A stretch of DNA of 64,000 nt from Heracleum sosnowskyi (lineage: Eukaryota; Streptophyta; Magnoliopsida; Apiales; Apiaceae): assembly GCA_030848705.1 (NCBI GenBank), contig JAUIZM010000012.1:6202679-6266678 (forward strand). Reading direction: 5' to 3'. Position numbers and translations under genes: made by a program. Each line of letters begins with the position of its first letter. Within the stretch, counting starts at the first letter, position 1. The notes below the pieces were generated by a model. It had not been told where the DNA came from, ran no database searches, and was given only the letters and a program-made list of their open reading frames with translations. Below, piece by piece: positions 35,326 to 48,432 of this stretch.

Positions 35326-35611
35326 CTTGCAAAGAGATGCTGCTGACTCTGACTCGACAGTTTGGACTGGAGCTTGTCCAAGTGACTGGAAGGAATCCAA
35401 AGCATCTAAAGTTAGCTGCCAACCACATAGCGCTATAGCACTAGCACCAGAACCAGAGCCACTGTTGCTACTAGAGCCTGCTGCAGCTACATTCCCATTA
35501 ACCCAAGGACAGAAATAATTGTGATGTTTAATTGGATCGAATTCCACAGCTTCTTCATAGTTATTTTCGCCATTAGGAGGCCCTGGGTAGAGGGCAAAAT
35601 GGTGACATTAG

Positions 35612-36075
35612 TGTTACCCCATAATTTTGGTTGCCTCAATTATCTCCTAATTTCCCAATATTGATCTAATAATGATTAATTGCTTAACCACTTAGTAATA
35701 TCCTCTCTCTGAAACGAGGAAACAATCAATCTAAATCAATCAATTACTAAAAAATATCTCCAAACGATTCTTTCAAATCTGGAAAGAATCCCAACGCTAA
35801 TATAATTCTAAAAAGATAAAATCAACTTATCTCAACATATCCCTTAACAATCACAGGGATTAAAAACATTATCCTATCACAGAACTGCGTTGGCTTGATC
35901 CCTATATATAAACAGGGTACGCAGGCATCTTGGAATAGGATCCGACACATGTAACAAGTCGAGACACCTTTCAAGTCCAGCCCCAAAACGTCCAAAAATC
36001 TCAAATCCCCCATCATCATAATTCGTTATTCCAGCAATCCCCGAAATTTGTTATCACCAAATTCCTCCGTTAACA
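35612..36075 (+). repeat. 5' LTR of the short element
   Basis: 464 bp, with TATATATAAA at about 35903-35912 as the probable TATA box. Confidence 0.93.
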
Positions 36076-36076
36076 A

Positions 36077-36094
36077 TTGGCGCTAGAAGGAGGG
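36077..36094 (+). other. Primer binding site of the short element
   Basis: TTGGCGCTAGAAGGAGGG starts two bases after the LTR. The TGGCGC core is the usual tRNA 3' complement of Gypsy-type elements; the exact tRNA was not determined. Confidence 0.65.
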
Positions 36095-36714
36095 GATAAT
36101 TTTTTATTGTGGAGGACAATCAATCTATACAATACACATGGGGGGTTATTATGGATCTGGAGCGGCTTTAATGGATGAGCAGAACGGTGGAAGCGTTCGT
36201 TCGTGGTTATGTTCAAAATTAAGATAAGTTTTCTTATGATTTTGTTCTTACAAATAAGCTATCTTATAAAATTCGTAGTAAATTTATTACATGTTAGATT
36301 TTGATGATTTTTTATGATCCGGAAAGCTTTTGTGATTTCCTACAACTTTCGTTCTTGGTGTTTTCTGAGATTATGTTTCGATCTATTCTCGAAATCACAA
36401 AACATAATCAGATCCCGTTTTTCAGTATTGAGAAGTTAATCAGCAGACGTTTTATTTGATTCCCGATTCGTTATAAGTCCGTTTCTGACGAGCCATATAT
36501 CATCGGAAATCTCTTTTCGTTTCCTGCAACTTTCATGTTTTGTGTTTTTCAAGAAAATATCGTTTACAGGGCTAAAAAGGTAAAAAACGGATCTGTACAG
36601 AATATGAATAATGGAGATGTTAAAGAATTGTGATGCAATATTCGTAGCACATGATTTGATTACTTCACTAGCTCGTGCATGGACAAAAATAAGTGTGGAA
36701 GGTCCTTATCTCAT

Positions 36715-36990
36715 AAGGGTAATATTTTTGAAAGCTCTATTTTCCAAGGAGGATAATATTTTTGAAGATCCTATTTCGAGTAGGATAATATTTTTTGAAG
36801 AACCTATTTCGAGTAGGATAATATTTTTGATGACCCTATTTCGAGTAGGATAATATTTTTGAAGACCCTCTTTCGAAGAGGAAATTATTTTTGAAGAGGG
36901 AATTATTTTTGAAGACCATCTATTGAAGATGTTAATATTTTTGAAGACCCTTCTTTAAGGTGTTTCTTGGAAATTATTTTTTAAGGCCTT
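36715..36990. repeat. Tandem repeats of about 32 bp
   Basis: Diverging units of GGATAATATTTTTGAAGACC plus CTATTTCGAGTA, at least six. Non-coding interior of the short LTR element. Confidence 0.8.
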
Positions 36991-37177
36991 CTTTATGAAG
37001 GTGTTGCTTGAGAATTATTTTTGAAGGTCCTTCTTTAAGGTGTTGCTTGGAAATTATTTTGAAAGCCCTTCTTTGTGGAAGGTGTTGCTTGGAGTACCTT
37101 GGTAAACCCGTACTTCCGGGGTGCTTATCTGTAATTCCGGAAAGCTCACCAAGAAGAGAGTTCTACATCTTAAGAAA

Positions 37178-37563
37178 GCGAGGTTACACTTCCCTTTTCT
37201 TAAACTCTGCTTTGCATAGAGTGTATAAGAAGGCGAGGTTACTCTTCCCTTTTCTTAAACTCTGCTTTGCATAGAGTGTATAAGATGGCGAGGTTACTCT
37301 TCCCTTTTCTTAAACTCTGCTTTGCATAGAGTGTATAAGAAGGCGATGTTACTCTTCCCTTTTCTTAAACTCTGATTAGCATAGAGTGTATAAGAAGGCG
37401 ATGTTACTCTTCCCTTTTCTTAAACTCTGCTTTGCATAGAGTGTATAAGAAGGCGAGGTTACTCTTCCCTTTTCTTAAACTCTGTTTTGCATAGAGTGTA
37501 TAAGAAGGCGAGGTTACTCTTCCTTTTTCTTAAACTCTGCTTTGCATGAGTGTATAAGAAGGC
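37178..37563. repeat. 55-bp tandem array, seven units
   Basis: The unit begins GCGAGGTTACTCTTCCC and ends GTGTATAAGAAG. Starts are at 37178, 37233, 37288, 37343, 37398, 37453 and 37508, with an eighth truncated at 37562. Few mismatches between units. Confidence 0.92.
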
Positions 37564-37828
37564 GAGGTAATTATCTTATTCTCATTCTCCTACACTTACA
37601 AAGTTACTCGTACATATGTTCTTCTCACATCTCGCATGTTGTCTCTCTCGCAAGCACAGACATATTACGGGCACATCATGTTGTCTCTCTCGATTTTACA
37701 GGCATATTACGGGTAATTATCTTCTTCATATTATCTGCTAATCTTCTATTCCTAGTTGTTTCATTGACTCAGGAAATTCGGAAGATAAAAGCACGCTTAG
37801 TTCTCCAGTCCATCAAGCTGCACTGAAG

Positions 37829-37844
37829 AACTGGGGGGGGTAGT
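37829..37844 (+). other. Polypurine tract of the short element
   Basis: GAACTGGGGGGGGTAG directly before the 3' LTR. Confidence 0.75.
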
Positions 37845-38308
37845 TGTTACCCCATAATTTTGGTTGCCTCAATTATCTCCTAATTTCCCAATATTGATCT
37901 AATAATGATTAATTGCTTAACCACTTAGTAATATCCTCTCTCTGAAACGAGGAAACAATCAATCTAAATCAATCAATTACTAAAAAATATCTCCAAACGA
38001 TTCTTTCAAATCAGGAAAGAATCCCAACGCTAATATAATTCTAAAAAGATAAAATCAACTTATCTCAACATATCCCTTAACAATCACAGGGATTAAAAAC
38101 ATTATCCTATCACAGAACTGCGTTGGCTTGATCCCTATATATAAACAGGGTACGCAGGCATCTTGGAATAGGATCCGACACATGTAACAAGTCGAGACAC
38201 CTTTCAAGTCCAGCCCCAAAACGTCCAAAAATCTCAAATCCCCCATCATCATAATTCGTTACTCCAGCAATCCCCGAAATTTGTTATCACCAAATTCCTC
38301 CGTTAACA
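37845..38308 (+). repeat. 3' LTR of the short element
   Basis: 464 bp, differing from the 5' LTR at two positions by eye. Confidence 0.93.
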
Positions 38309-39671
38309 ATTAGAATTTTAAAAAATACCAACAGAACATAGACAAAGAAACAAAAAACATACATACCTTTACCATTTGCAACCATGTCACCGGCCCCGGG
38401 ATATCCCGAGTCATCAGTAGGTCATGCCTTGCCAGCCTGTGTTACTTCATCTTTGGAAGCTTCATAGCCAGAACACAAGATTGCATTGCAAGAATGAGAT
38501 GGATGGTTACTGTTTTCATTAGGCAACAAATGCATGTCGCTAGTCTTTTCACCACTTTCAACAGATTCAACCTTTCCTGAACCAACAATTTTTGAGCCAC
38601 TGTCTGCCCTTGCAACGGACCCTAACATCAGATCTTGACTATCTCCATGAGGATACTCTCGTTCCATTTCTTGAGGGACGTAATCGCCCATTAGTCCAGG
38701 ATCTGGAGCAAACTCGCCAGTTTGTCCCTGATTCTCAGTCACTTCAGCAACTGGTTCCATGTCACCAACAACACTATCTGCTCTGTGGACAGAGAGGTCA
38801 GCACCGTGGATTTCAGCTTCATGACTAGCGCCCATGCCAACACTTCCCCCACTCATTCCAAAGCTAGGCCCATCTCTGCCACGGGCATTTGTAGTATCAG
38901 TATTCAAAACCTCCTCTTCATTTGTGCTGCTAACACCTACATCACCAGCTACTCTTATAGCTGGTAACCAAACACTCTGTTGTGCCTGATTACTGTAGTT
39001 CAGTTCCGATGTTTCATTGAGATCCGGGTTCCTGAACGCCATGGGGAACTGGACGTCAACCATATCCCCGGGACGATTTTCAACACTTTCCATAGAATCA
39101 TCGTCTGCACTATGACCAATCGTGTCCATTGCAATTACAGATGATGCACGTGCTGAATCTCTTGTTGATGGGATGCCAAAAAACTGATCATCCCTGTTAG
39201 CATCTCTATTAATCTCAAAAACCAGTGAGCGACTAGGACCCGCACCGGAAGAATCTCTTCTATAAGATGACTGATAAGTTTCAAAAGCATAAGCTTCCCG
39301 GGAACGCTTAGAAGGGCCTGCAGAGTACTATTCACCATCATTTACCTCATCACCATCGCTGTCAATGACAGTTCCCTCAACGCTATCTGCCTGCCTTATC
39401 AATAGATGGGGTCTATCAACAGTACTTCCACCTTCCTCCAAGTTCCTTTTGCGAGTACTAGGTCCACGTGATTCATATGATGCTGCACGATCACCAACCT
39501 CACTGCTGGAAGGTTGCCCAATCATAAGGTCTCTTCCTATAGTTACATCTTGGGGTTGGTCAGACGTCATGTTCATGTTCACCTGTGCAGAGGATAATCC
39601 CCCACCCATCGTAAGATTAAGATCCACTCCAATATTTGACATTGACTTCCCCTCATCCACGATTGCAGCTT

Positions 39672-40120
39672 CTGTTAGAAAATGGAAAGTTTGAGGCATA
39701 TTGTATATATGTTCTTGATGGAATTTCCGGAAACTAACAATTGGAGGTTGTTCCTTGTAATGAGGACTTAAACTTTCATGTTTGGATCTAAGACATTTTC
39801 TTAGTGTAATCCATAAATAAATTGAGTTGAAATAGGTTGCTTGAAATGGGTTATGTGGGTTGGTTATATTGAAATAACTTGTATCCCACATTGAAATGGT
39901 AATGAGAGGTTGGTGGGTTTATATATAACCATGTGCAAGAGTAGTGTACAACTACTAAGGCATGTGGGTGTGCATGGTGTTACTATGTGCCTCACACACA
40001 CACGCGCACGCGCCGCTGCCCGACCAGGAAATCCTGACTGGGCTGTAACTGTTATTAAATCCTGATGGACTTCTCTAAGGCTTGACGACTCAAGATAAGT
40101 GTTATTTCACTTATCCATAC
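39672..40120 (-). other. Intron of the C3HC pseudogene
   Basis: Donor GATG|GTATGG at 40120 and acceptor TAACAG at 39672. It contains CA/CG repeats near 39995-40010 and a stretch reminiscent of an LTR-like insertion, without clear ends. Confidence 0.6.
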
Positions 40121-41489
40121 CATCAGTAGCAATCCAACCACTAATTCCACTTGTTGCACTCACGCCACGTGTCAGTGCCAGCTTTTTGCTTGTTTGAGGT
40201 ATATCAACAATACTAGGAGCAAAGCGAGCAGGACGAGAAACAGACAAAAAATCCAAGATCTGAACTGTAGCTCCACATAAGCTACAATCTAGCAATGGAC
40301 ATCTTGAATCACCATTTGACTTGGAACCCAGTACTTCTTTCTTTTTGGAATCTTTTTTTACCGAGGAAGACGGTTCTTTTTTCCCAAGCCAAGGATCATT
40401 CAGATTACCAGAGTCTTTATGGTCCATGGAGTATCCATTCCTAGCTGATTGAGCAGAGTGTTCCTCACAGTCTTGAATGTTTGGAAGCCATCTTCGTTCC
40501 CATCCACACAAGCTTATGAGTTTCTGGGCCTAAAAACGAGAAAAGGTAAAGAACGGTGGTTAACAGAACAACAATGACATTTAGTCAAAAGCCTAACTCA
40601 TAGTCATATGTAATCTTACACGAGTATATACACAGGAAACCTCGTTTCTGTTAGTCTCCGGTTGTGGCGTTACGTCTGCCTTTAGACCAGAATCCCCAAC
40701 TGTAAAATCCTGCAACTGATCCAGAAAACGTTCAAGTTCCAGACTTCGAGAAGCTTTCATCTGTTCTATAGCAGAAGCAGCCACAATAGGGAGGGAAAGA
40801 AACTGGAGAAGCCCATCACAACGGTCCTTCTAACCACCAATCAAAGCTGAAGGAGGAGTGGGAGGGAACTGGACCAAGCTTGTAACACCCCCAGATCCGG
40901 GGTCAGGAATCTGGGTTGTCACGCTCCATCAATGATACAAAACCTGCATTACTTACAACATTCTCATAATACAACTCCAAAGACCCCAATCACTTACGCA
41001 CACACACACAAGTTATAGCCTTGGAAATGAGCAACAATAATCAACATTTGTTATTACAACCCAAATGTACTATCCTGGATCTCATCTATTATTTACAACC
41101 TCTACCTGAAGTTACAATAATAGACCTCACAATTCTATACAAGGTTTAGTAATACAAACCCACTCAAAATAATTCTCATTAATTCAAGCTGCAACCAATC
41201 TGCTCATACTGACAGTATCCATCCTGCGTCAACTAACTCCAGGGTGGTCTCTCCATTCCCTTGCTCTCGTAACACGAGGTAGATTCGACAATGTTTTCCT
41301 CATGCTGAAATATTTAATAAAGCAAGAATGAGCTAATAGTGCTCAGCAAGAAATCTATCCCAGTTTAAATCTTTAAACCTTTTAGGGAGATAATCCATAA
41401 GGGATCAAAGCTTTTATCACTACTAGGGTCTAACCCCAAAATAGTATACCGTTTAAAATACCGTATGACTTATAATCATATTCATATAT

Positions 41490-42627
41490 TGTTCGCACAA
41501 AATCACGCAAGCGTACGCGGTCACAAGTAATACAGGATTAAGTAGAGTTCGTTCCCACAGAGACTGCTTTGGTTATAATAGTTTAGCACTTATGCAACAA
41601 TGTATGGTTATTATTCAATGCTAAGACAATTAACAAGTTTGTGTTTTGATTAACTAAATTCTCTACTTGACTTAATAAGATTAAAATTTACTAAGAGATT
41701 TCTGAATAATTACTTATGAGAATAAACATGGGATCCTAACTTCATTAAATACTTCATCTAGAGTCTTTTGCCTTTAATCAATGCATGTGACGTTTGTGAT
41801 AACTAATCGGATAACACGAAATCAGTACACGCTACCTTTCAGTATACGTATACCAAACCACTCAAACATCCACTAAGGAGATAGAAGTTAAGAAGACACC
41901 AGTTATGCTTAGACCCTATATGTCTGTAAGATTTGAAAACATAACGGTTTAATAGCAAGTTATCCATTCAAATTACATAGGGCAGGTAAGATGGTTAAAA
42001 TCACCTACGAATCATGCATGACAAACATACATAAACCTATGCTAGCATGGCAAGTTCTAAATCTCTATATCCACTTTCGCATTCAATAGAGATTAACAAA
42101 CAACTTAGATGTTAGCTACACATCCAAGAAGAATAAGCACAACCAAACTAGGATATCAATTATTCATCACACACAAATCTTTAAAACAATTAACTACTAA
42201 AATCCATAAATAAATCCATTAGAATCCCATGACGACGATTAGTTCATAATCGAACCGTTCATCATCGTGGGTTCTGATGAAAACATGATAATAATAAGTC
42301 TAGAATACTGAATAAAAGTACTAGAGTTTAGAAAGAACAAACGAGAATCCAAAGTATCGCCTAATTTAGAAGAATACAAAGATTAGATGAAAACTAGGTC
42401 TTCGTAAATCAGCCGTCTTCTTGTTCTCCTCACCGGTGGATGAATATGTATGTATGTATGTATGTGATTATGTATCTTAGAATTCGTCCACCAATGGTTA
42501 TATAAGCCTTAGGGTTGCCAACTAACAACAAGTTTCCTTTTCTGACAAAAACTGCCAAAATCCAGCATTGTGCAGGGGCGGGCGCACGCATGAGGCGCGG
42601 GGGCGCCTAGATTTCTGTCAAGCAAGG
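41490..42627 (-). repeat. Outer Athila 3' LTR, first part
   Basis: It is continuous with 49868-50132 after removal of the nested element and its TSD copy. It carries the GC hairpin GGCGCGGGGGCGCC at 42594-42607. Confidence 0.92.
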
Positions 42628-44057
42628 TGTTACGACCAAACTCAACACGCAAGTGCACGTGATCTCAAGTAATACAGATAGCAAATAAGGTTCGTTCCTA
42701 CAGGGACTCGTTGTTTGTCTAGTAATTCACTCACCAATGTATGATTATTATTCGATGCTAAAACAAATAACAAAGTGGATTTTTGTTATCACTATAATTA
42801 ATCTAAGAATTATAACTAATTATCAACTACTTGAACTGAGATTTATGTCGAATTACTTATGCAAATAAAACATGGAATTTTAACTTCATTAAACAATCCA
42901 TCTATAGTCTTCAATTCTCTAGCCCTTTCATGTGATTTATTAATACCTGATCGAACACACAAAACTGATATAAACCAACTTTCGTTGCACAAATACCATC
43001 CTAAATAATATCCACAATAAAGATAGAAATCACTTAGTCTCCCAATTATGCTTAGTCCATATATGTCTATAAAGATTGAAAACATAATGGTTGAAGTACA
43101 AGCATTCAATTGATCACATAGTCGTCATAAAACGGTTAGAGTTACGACATTAATTATGAATGATATTCTCACGCATAAACCTATGCTAGCATGGCAAGTT
43201 CTAAATTCTTAAATCCACTTTCGCTTCAATAAGAATTAACACACAATTACAGGAGTTAGCTACTCTCCTATAACGAATTAAAACAACCATGATAGGATAT
43301 CGCATCAATCACACTATAGGCATCGAGAAAATTCAACAAATAAACTTCATGAATAAATCCGCTAAAACCCCATGATAACGAGTTAGTTCATAATCAAACT
43401 AATCGTCACCATGGGTTCTAATGTAAACATGATTGAAGAAAACGAATCAATATTGGAATAATTATCAAAGGTTCTAAAGAATACACCCAAACCAAGCATC
43501 CACAAGCTAGAAAGAATACAAGAATAAATTGAAAACTATCTTCTTCCTTGCTTCTTCGTGCCTTAAAACTCCGTATATAATATGTGGTATGTGTCACTTC
43601 TGTTCTCTAGGGTTTTCTTCTCTTTATATAGGCCTCCAGGTGCAAATAAGTCGTACGGAATTGTAATTTGACTTCAACTCGAAAAATCAGCAAATCGGGT
43701 TCAAAACAGGAAATTTCGTCAGAATGTCTGGCGCTGCCGCGCCACAGTTACATAGGAGAGCGGCGCTGCCGCGCCATAGATTTACTGTTTCGTTTTCATG
43801 CGGCGCTGCCGCGCCGTAGGCAAGCTCAAACACGGCGCTGCCGCGCCGTGCCTTCTGTCCAGGAAGACGAATTTTTCCATTTTCTTTGTTTTAGCTCCAA
43901 ATTGCATTCCGATTGCTCCGCTTCATTCCCATTACACCTGTGATAGATATTCCTGCACAATACCCTTAAAAGAGATCAAAAATACCACAACTCGAGTACA
44001 AACAATCGTTTTAAGCCATACGGAAACGTTTTAAGTGAATAAAATACCCACTTATCA
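42628..44057 (-). repeat. Nested element 3' LTR
   Basis: 1430 bp; four copies of the GC hairpin motif at 43730-43847; TATATAAAG on the minus strand at 43622-43630. Confidence 0.95.
43730..43847. repeat. Four GC hairpin motifs GGCGCTGCCGCGCC
   Basis: Copies at 43730, 43762, 43802 and 43834, each able to pair GGCGC with GCGCC around TGCC. Repeated in the partner LTR at 49535-49652. Confidence 0.95.
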
Positions 44058-45510
44058 CACCCCCAAACTTAAACCGATGCTCGTCCTCGAGCATAAACAA
44101 ACAATTTATTACAACTAACTAGTACCACTTCCGTAGGTGATCACGGTTGCATTTGGCATATGCAACAAGCCCTTTAAACCCCTAGGCAGCCCTAGTGGAC
44201 GAGTAAGGTCTCGTGAGGGCCTATAGTGAATGTACCCACAAAATCCATCTAACAATGCAACTACAAATGCAACTAACTACATGTATGCAACTATATGAAA
44301 ATGCAACGACCCCTTCAAACCAACCAAAACCAATCAACAAGCCAACATCTCAAAGAACACAGTCTTCCAAACAGAGTTCGACCAAATTCCCATCGACCAA
44401 CGAGACAAACACAGAAACGTGCGTGTGTGCGATGCTCACCAATATACTCCCAAACTAAATCAAGACCATACCTACTCTTAGCCAAAACAACCACAAGCTT
44501 ACAAACAGAATGAACGCTAGACACAAGAAACCACTTAAAGACACCTCAAAATCCACTTGAGCTAGACAGGAATTCATGCTTTATTACGACACACATGCTT
44601 ATTTGACCGTGCAATGGTTGAGACCCCAAAAGGCTTATACAATAATACCCATGTAGCGAGCGTTAGGTTAGTGGATCCCAGACCGGAAAAGTCTTAGGTC
44701 ACTAGGCACAAGGTCCCCTAGAACTTAATTGCTCGAGTATTAAAGAGCTCAACCTGATCAATTCTGCATAAAACAACTAAAACAACTCTTTTTTTTTTCT
44801 TTTTCAACTTTTTTTTTTTTTCTTCTTTTTTTTAAATTTCGGAATGAGTGCACTTTGCCTTTTCTCATCCACCCTAGACTACTCATTTTTTACCAATGAG
44901 CCGGCTACTAGCCATTTGACGCCTAGCCTTTATTACCACTAGCATGAAATCCCTGGTTTCCCCCAAACTTATACATAAGTGCTCCTTCGTTTTCAAGAAT
45001 CTAGCCAACATTCTAAATGTAAACAAGTGGTTAAATTCTAACACCAAACAAGCATGGTCTGATCAAATTCAAAAGAAACCAATGAGACTTATGAAATAGA
45101 TTTGTTTCTGGCATGCAAGTCAATACTTAGAAACTTAATCAACCCTCTATTCATCACAACCACACTCCAATCAACATCGACTCACCAACGGAAATAGTCA
45201 AGTCCTACGGGATCATGAAATATGCATGCAACTAAAATGGACTCACATAATAAATAAAAACTATGCAAACAGAATGCCCTATATGACATGAACATGCAAA
45301 ACTACGAATAAACTACAACTACACATGCAATATGAATCCTACATGAGACACACACTAACTATACAAACCCATACATCACCCCCAAACTTAACATATTCAA
45401 TGTCCTCATTGAAGGTAATAAGAAAGATAGTAGAAACATACCTAACACATGGGTTGCCTCCCACGAAGCGCTGTCGTTAATGTCATTTAGCCGGACAAAT
45501 GTGAATCAAA
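44058..45510 (-). other. Nested element 3' non-coding region
   Basis: It holds the PPT (TTTGGGGGTG on the minus strand, by 44067), poly-T runs near 44790-44840 and a conserved block around 44630-44740 also present in the outer element at 50550-50690. ORFs here are short and not convincing. Confidence 0.75.
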
Positions 45511-47007
45511 TCATGGTGGCTCGAAGATCGCATTTGACTTGTCCTTAGCAGAAGGACCATTCACCCTTTGTTTGATAACCTTCTTGCTTTCGTCCCACAT
45601 CTTTTCCAAATCAAACTTCACCTTGACTTTTCCACCAATCAATTTTTTCTTTTTCTTCTTTACACCTCTAAGGTGTTTATGCTTCTCCGTCGATTGATAA
45701 GAACACTCTTTTACCTCATCATCCTTGTTTCACCTTCTCAACACATTATCTTCACACTCCTTAAAAATCACCAACTCATCATTCAGAAGGACATACTTCA
45801 AATGTGGTGGAAGTTTTCCAAGCTTGACATTCGAAAGATCTCGAATGGAAGAATTGTCAATGGAATCACAGATGTGATGCTCGAACTTGTGCATGTCCGA
45901 ATTTTTGCTCAACAGCTGATCGAACTCCTTTCTCTGACCCGTATCAACCATATTCAAGCTAAAACACTCTTCCTCCTCTGTCGGAAATTTCATAGCCTTG
46001 AACACATTAAAAGTGACCTTCTGATTTTGAACCCTCATTGTAAGCTCTCCTTTCTGCACATCGATCAAAGTTCGGCCTGTAGCCAAGAACGGTCTTCCCA
46101 AGATAATAGGAATCTTCTTGTCTTCCTCAAAGTCCAGAATTACAAAATCGGCTGGAAAGATAAGCTTGTCGACCTTCACCAAAACATCCTCAACTATTCC
46201 TCGAGGATAAGTAACTGAACGGTCCGCAAGTTGCAGAGTCATAGTAGTTGGCTTTGGTTCTGGAAGACCAAGTTGCATGAAAACTGATAAGGGCATGCGA
46301 TTAATACTTGCACCCAAATCACACAAGCATTTGCTGAATGAGAGATCTCCAATCGTACATGGTATGGTAAAGCTTCCAGGGTCCTTCAACTTAGGTGGCA
46401 ACTTTTGTTGCAAGATGGCACTACATTCTTCCGTCAATGCAACTGTCTCTAGCTCCTCAAGTTTCAATTTCTTCGAAAGAATGCCCTTCATAAACTTCGC
46501 ATAGCTCGGCATTTGCTCAAGAGCCTCTGCAAATGGTATGTTAATCTGAAGCTTCTTGAAGACATCCAAGAACTTAGCAAACTGCTTGTCAAACTTTTGC
46601 CTTTGAACTCGTTTTGGGAATGGAGGAGGTGGAAACACCTTTTCTTCTACTACTTTCTGAGAATTATCACTCTTCCCAGTTACATGAGTCGAGAGAGTAG
46701 CATTAGGTACCAAATCAGGAACAGAATCGACCCCAGCGTCAAAATTATCTTTTTCTTCCAGAAGGGCCCGCGCTGCCGCGCCGTTTTTATACTGGGAAGC
46801 GGCGCTGCCGCGCCGCACCTTCTGATCAGAAAATTCATTTTTTTCCTCGGCTGAATTTTCTTCGTTCTGACCTTGTAGAATCTTCCCCGATCGTAAGGTT
46901 ACTGCCTGGACCTGTTCCTTGTGATCTTTCTTGCCTGGATTCATCTCTGTGTCACTCGGAAGCGTTCCTGGTTGACGGTTCAACAATGCATTGGCTAGTT
47001 GCCCAAT
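45511..47007 (-). pseudogene. Nested element protease and Lys-rich tail
   Basis: Same frame as gag. The linker carries the GC hairpin pair (46769-46814) as Ala/Gly-rich codons. The Athila aspartic protease follows, with CDLGASINRMPL and the IPIILGRPFLATGRTLID block. After the LPPHLKYVLL segment, where the outer element continues toward RT, this one goes instead into a Lys-rich tail. TGA at 45730-45732 interrupts the frame; it reopens and ends at TGA 45511-45513 after IFEPP. Gag, protease and tail were thus one frame of about 926 codons with two nonsense changes. Confidence 0.87.
46769..46814. repeat. GC hairpin pair inside nested gag-protease linker
   Basis: The same 14-mer at 46769 (first base changed) and 46801, in coding DNA. 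Confidence 0.95.
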
Positions 47008-48291
47008 CTAATTCTCTAAAGTTTTCAACGACACCGCCTGACTCTTGTACATCATTCGAAGCTCTTCCAATTCAGACTTCTCAGACTGATTCAATGAATT
47101 CCCTTGAGATGGTTGAAATCCCGGTGGAATGAATGGTTGCCTTGGAGCATAAGGTGGTGGTTGATAGTTCTGATTATATGGTCTTGCATTGAACTGCTGA
47201 TTTTGTGGTTGCTGAACACCACCCTGATTGTTGCTCCAACTGAAATTAGGATGATTCCGATTGTTGGGATGATACACATTAGGTGCTGGTTGCTGAGTTC
47301 TCTGAAAGTTACTAACAAACTGTGCTGATTCAGCTGAGATAGCACACAGATTCGTGTCATGAGCCCCTGCACACAATTCACACACCATAGCAACCTGGTT
47401 AGTCCCAAGATTAGAAAGGGAATCTACCTTCATTGTCAACGCTTTGAGTTGAGCAGCAATAGCAGTAGCTGCATCCAAGTCAAGAACTCCAGCCACTTTA
47501 GCAGGTGGCAAGCGTTGAGTAGGATTCTGAAACTCATTGGCCGCCATCATCTCGATAAGATTATAGGCATCCTCATAGCTTTTTGCCCACAGTGCTCCTC
47601 CAGAAGCTGCATCAAGCATAGGCCTTGACTGAGCTCCCAATCCGTTGTAGAAATTGCTGATTACCATCCAATCCGGCATCCCATGATGAGGACAACGTGC
47701 CAATATCTCCTTGTACCTTTCCCAAGCTTCCCCCAAAGATTCCTGGGGTTGCTGAGCAAACTGAGAAATAGAATTTCTATAAGCTGCTGTCTTCGCCATG
47801 GAGAAATACTTCGTCAAGAACTTTTGAGCACAGTCTGCCCATGTTTTAATAGAACCTGATGGCATAGAATGTAACCAACTCTTGGCTTTATCCCTAAGAG
47901 AGAAGGGAAAGAGCCTCAATCTGATTGCGTCATCTGTAACTCCGTTGAATTTGAAGGTATCACAGATCTCAAGAAAGTCCCTAATATGAGCATTGGGATC
48001 TTCAGCAGGACTACCCCCAAACTGAACCGTGTTCTGAATCATCTGAATGATGTTTGGCTTAAGCTCAAAATTATTAGCCCCAATAGCTGGACGAACAATG
48101 CTGGTATGAATGTCCTCCACTTTTGGCTGAGAAAATTCACTCAAAGCCTTCGCTGGTTGTGCTTCATCTGCCATATCTTCTTTTGATTCACGATTGTTTT
48201 CTACACTGATGTTCTCAAAGTCAAGTTTCCTTCGTGCTAGTTCTTCTCTTCTTGCTAATTCTTCTCTACGTGCTCGAGCTCGTGTACGCAT
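47008..48291 (-). pseudogene. Nested element gag
   Basis: 427 codons starting MRTRARARREE at 48291. The retrotransposon gag domain includes DPNAHIRDFLEICDTFKFNG and FPFSLRDKAKSWLHS, then the AKSYEDAYNLIEMMAANE region and a zinc knuckle (CELCAGAHDTNLC), followed by a Gln/Asn/Pro-rich linker. It ends at TAG 47008-47010, but the frame continues without shift into protease; the related outer element has Gln there (NQIGQ). This looks like a C-to-T nonsense change, not a natural terminus. Confidence 0.9.
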
Positions 48292-48408
48292 ACACTCTCA
48301 ATAAGTACCTGAAATTCACCAACTAGAAAATTGGTGAGAAACGTCCTAGTCACCGAACTTTAATGACCACTGATGGTAAATACTGAAACTAAACAAATAA
48401 AACCGAAA

Positions 48409-48426
48409 TCCACGGCAGCGGCGCCA
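48409..48426 (-). other. Primer binding site, nested element
   Basis: TGGCGCCGCTGCCGTGGA on the minus strand, six bases inside the LTR. It has T where the outer element has G, so one mismatch to the usual Athila PBS (tRNA-Asp type, from family knowledge). Confidence 0.8.
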
Positions 48427-48432
48427 AAAACT

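Larger units (their letters stand above)
35612..38308 (+). mobile_element. Short non-autonomous LTR retrotransposon (LARD/TRIM-like)
   Basis: Two 464-bp direct repeats (35612-36075 and 37845-38308) start TGTTACC and end GTTAACA, flanked by the perfect TSD ATTAG (35607-35611 and 38309-38313). A PBS-like TTGGCGCTAGAAGG follows the left LTR and a G8 polypurine tract precedes the right one, so it points in the plus direction. The 1.77-kb interior has no gag or pol, only tandem repeats. The LTRs differ at two positions by eye, so insertion is recent. It sits in an intron of the C3HC pseudogene, in antisense orientation. Confidence 0.95.
34907..40880 (-). pseudogene. C3HC zinc-finger-like (NIPA/ZC3HC1 family) gene remnant
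   Basis: Five exons are joined by frame-consistent GT/AG borders: 40880-40620 (5' end cut by an LTR), 40529-40121, 39671-38367, 35582-35326 and 34978-34907. Recognisable segments are SLVQFPPTPPSALIGG, CGWERRWLP, the acidic VIDSDGDEVNDGE block, FDPIKHHNYFCPWVNG with ALCGWQLTLDAL (second C3HC-type module), and a Lys-rich end at TGA 34907-34909. Relatives are nuclear proteins of the NIPA type (family knowledge). In-frame stops at 40830-40832 (TAG), 39328-39330 (TAG) and 38422-38424 (TGA) make it a pseudogene. One intron holds a complete LTR element, and the exons encoding the N-terminal half are missing or lie beyond the window. Confidence 0.82.

Noticed and set aside
37186..37520. AAACTCTG copies in the 55-bp array
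   Set aside because: They come from one repeat unit multiplied, so they do not extend the Copia motif finding.
37178..37563. Regular 55-bp repeats looking like a CRISPR array
   Set aside because: Units are contiguous with no unique spacers and lie in a plant LTR element.
45568..46218. 216-codon plus-strand ORF
   Set aside because: Antisense of the nested element protease; no recognisable domain.
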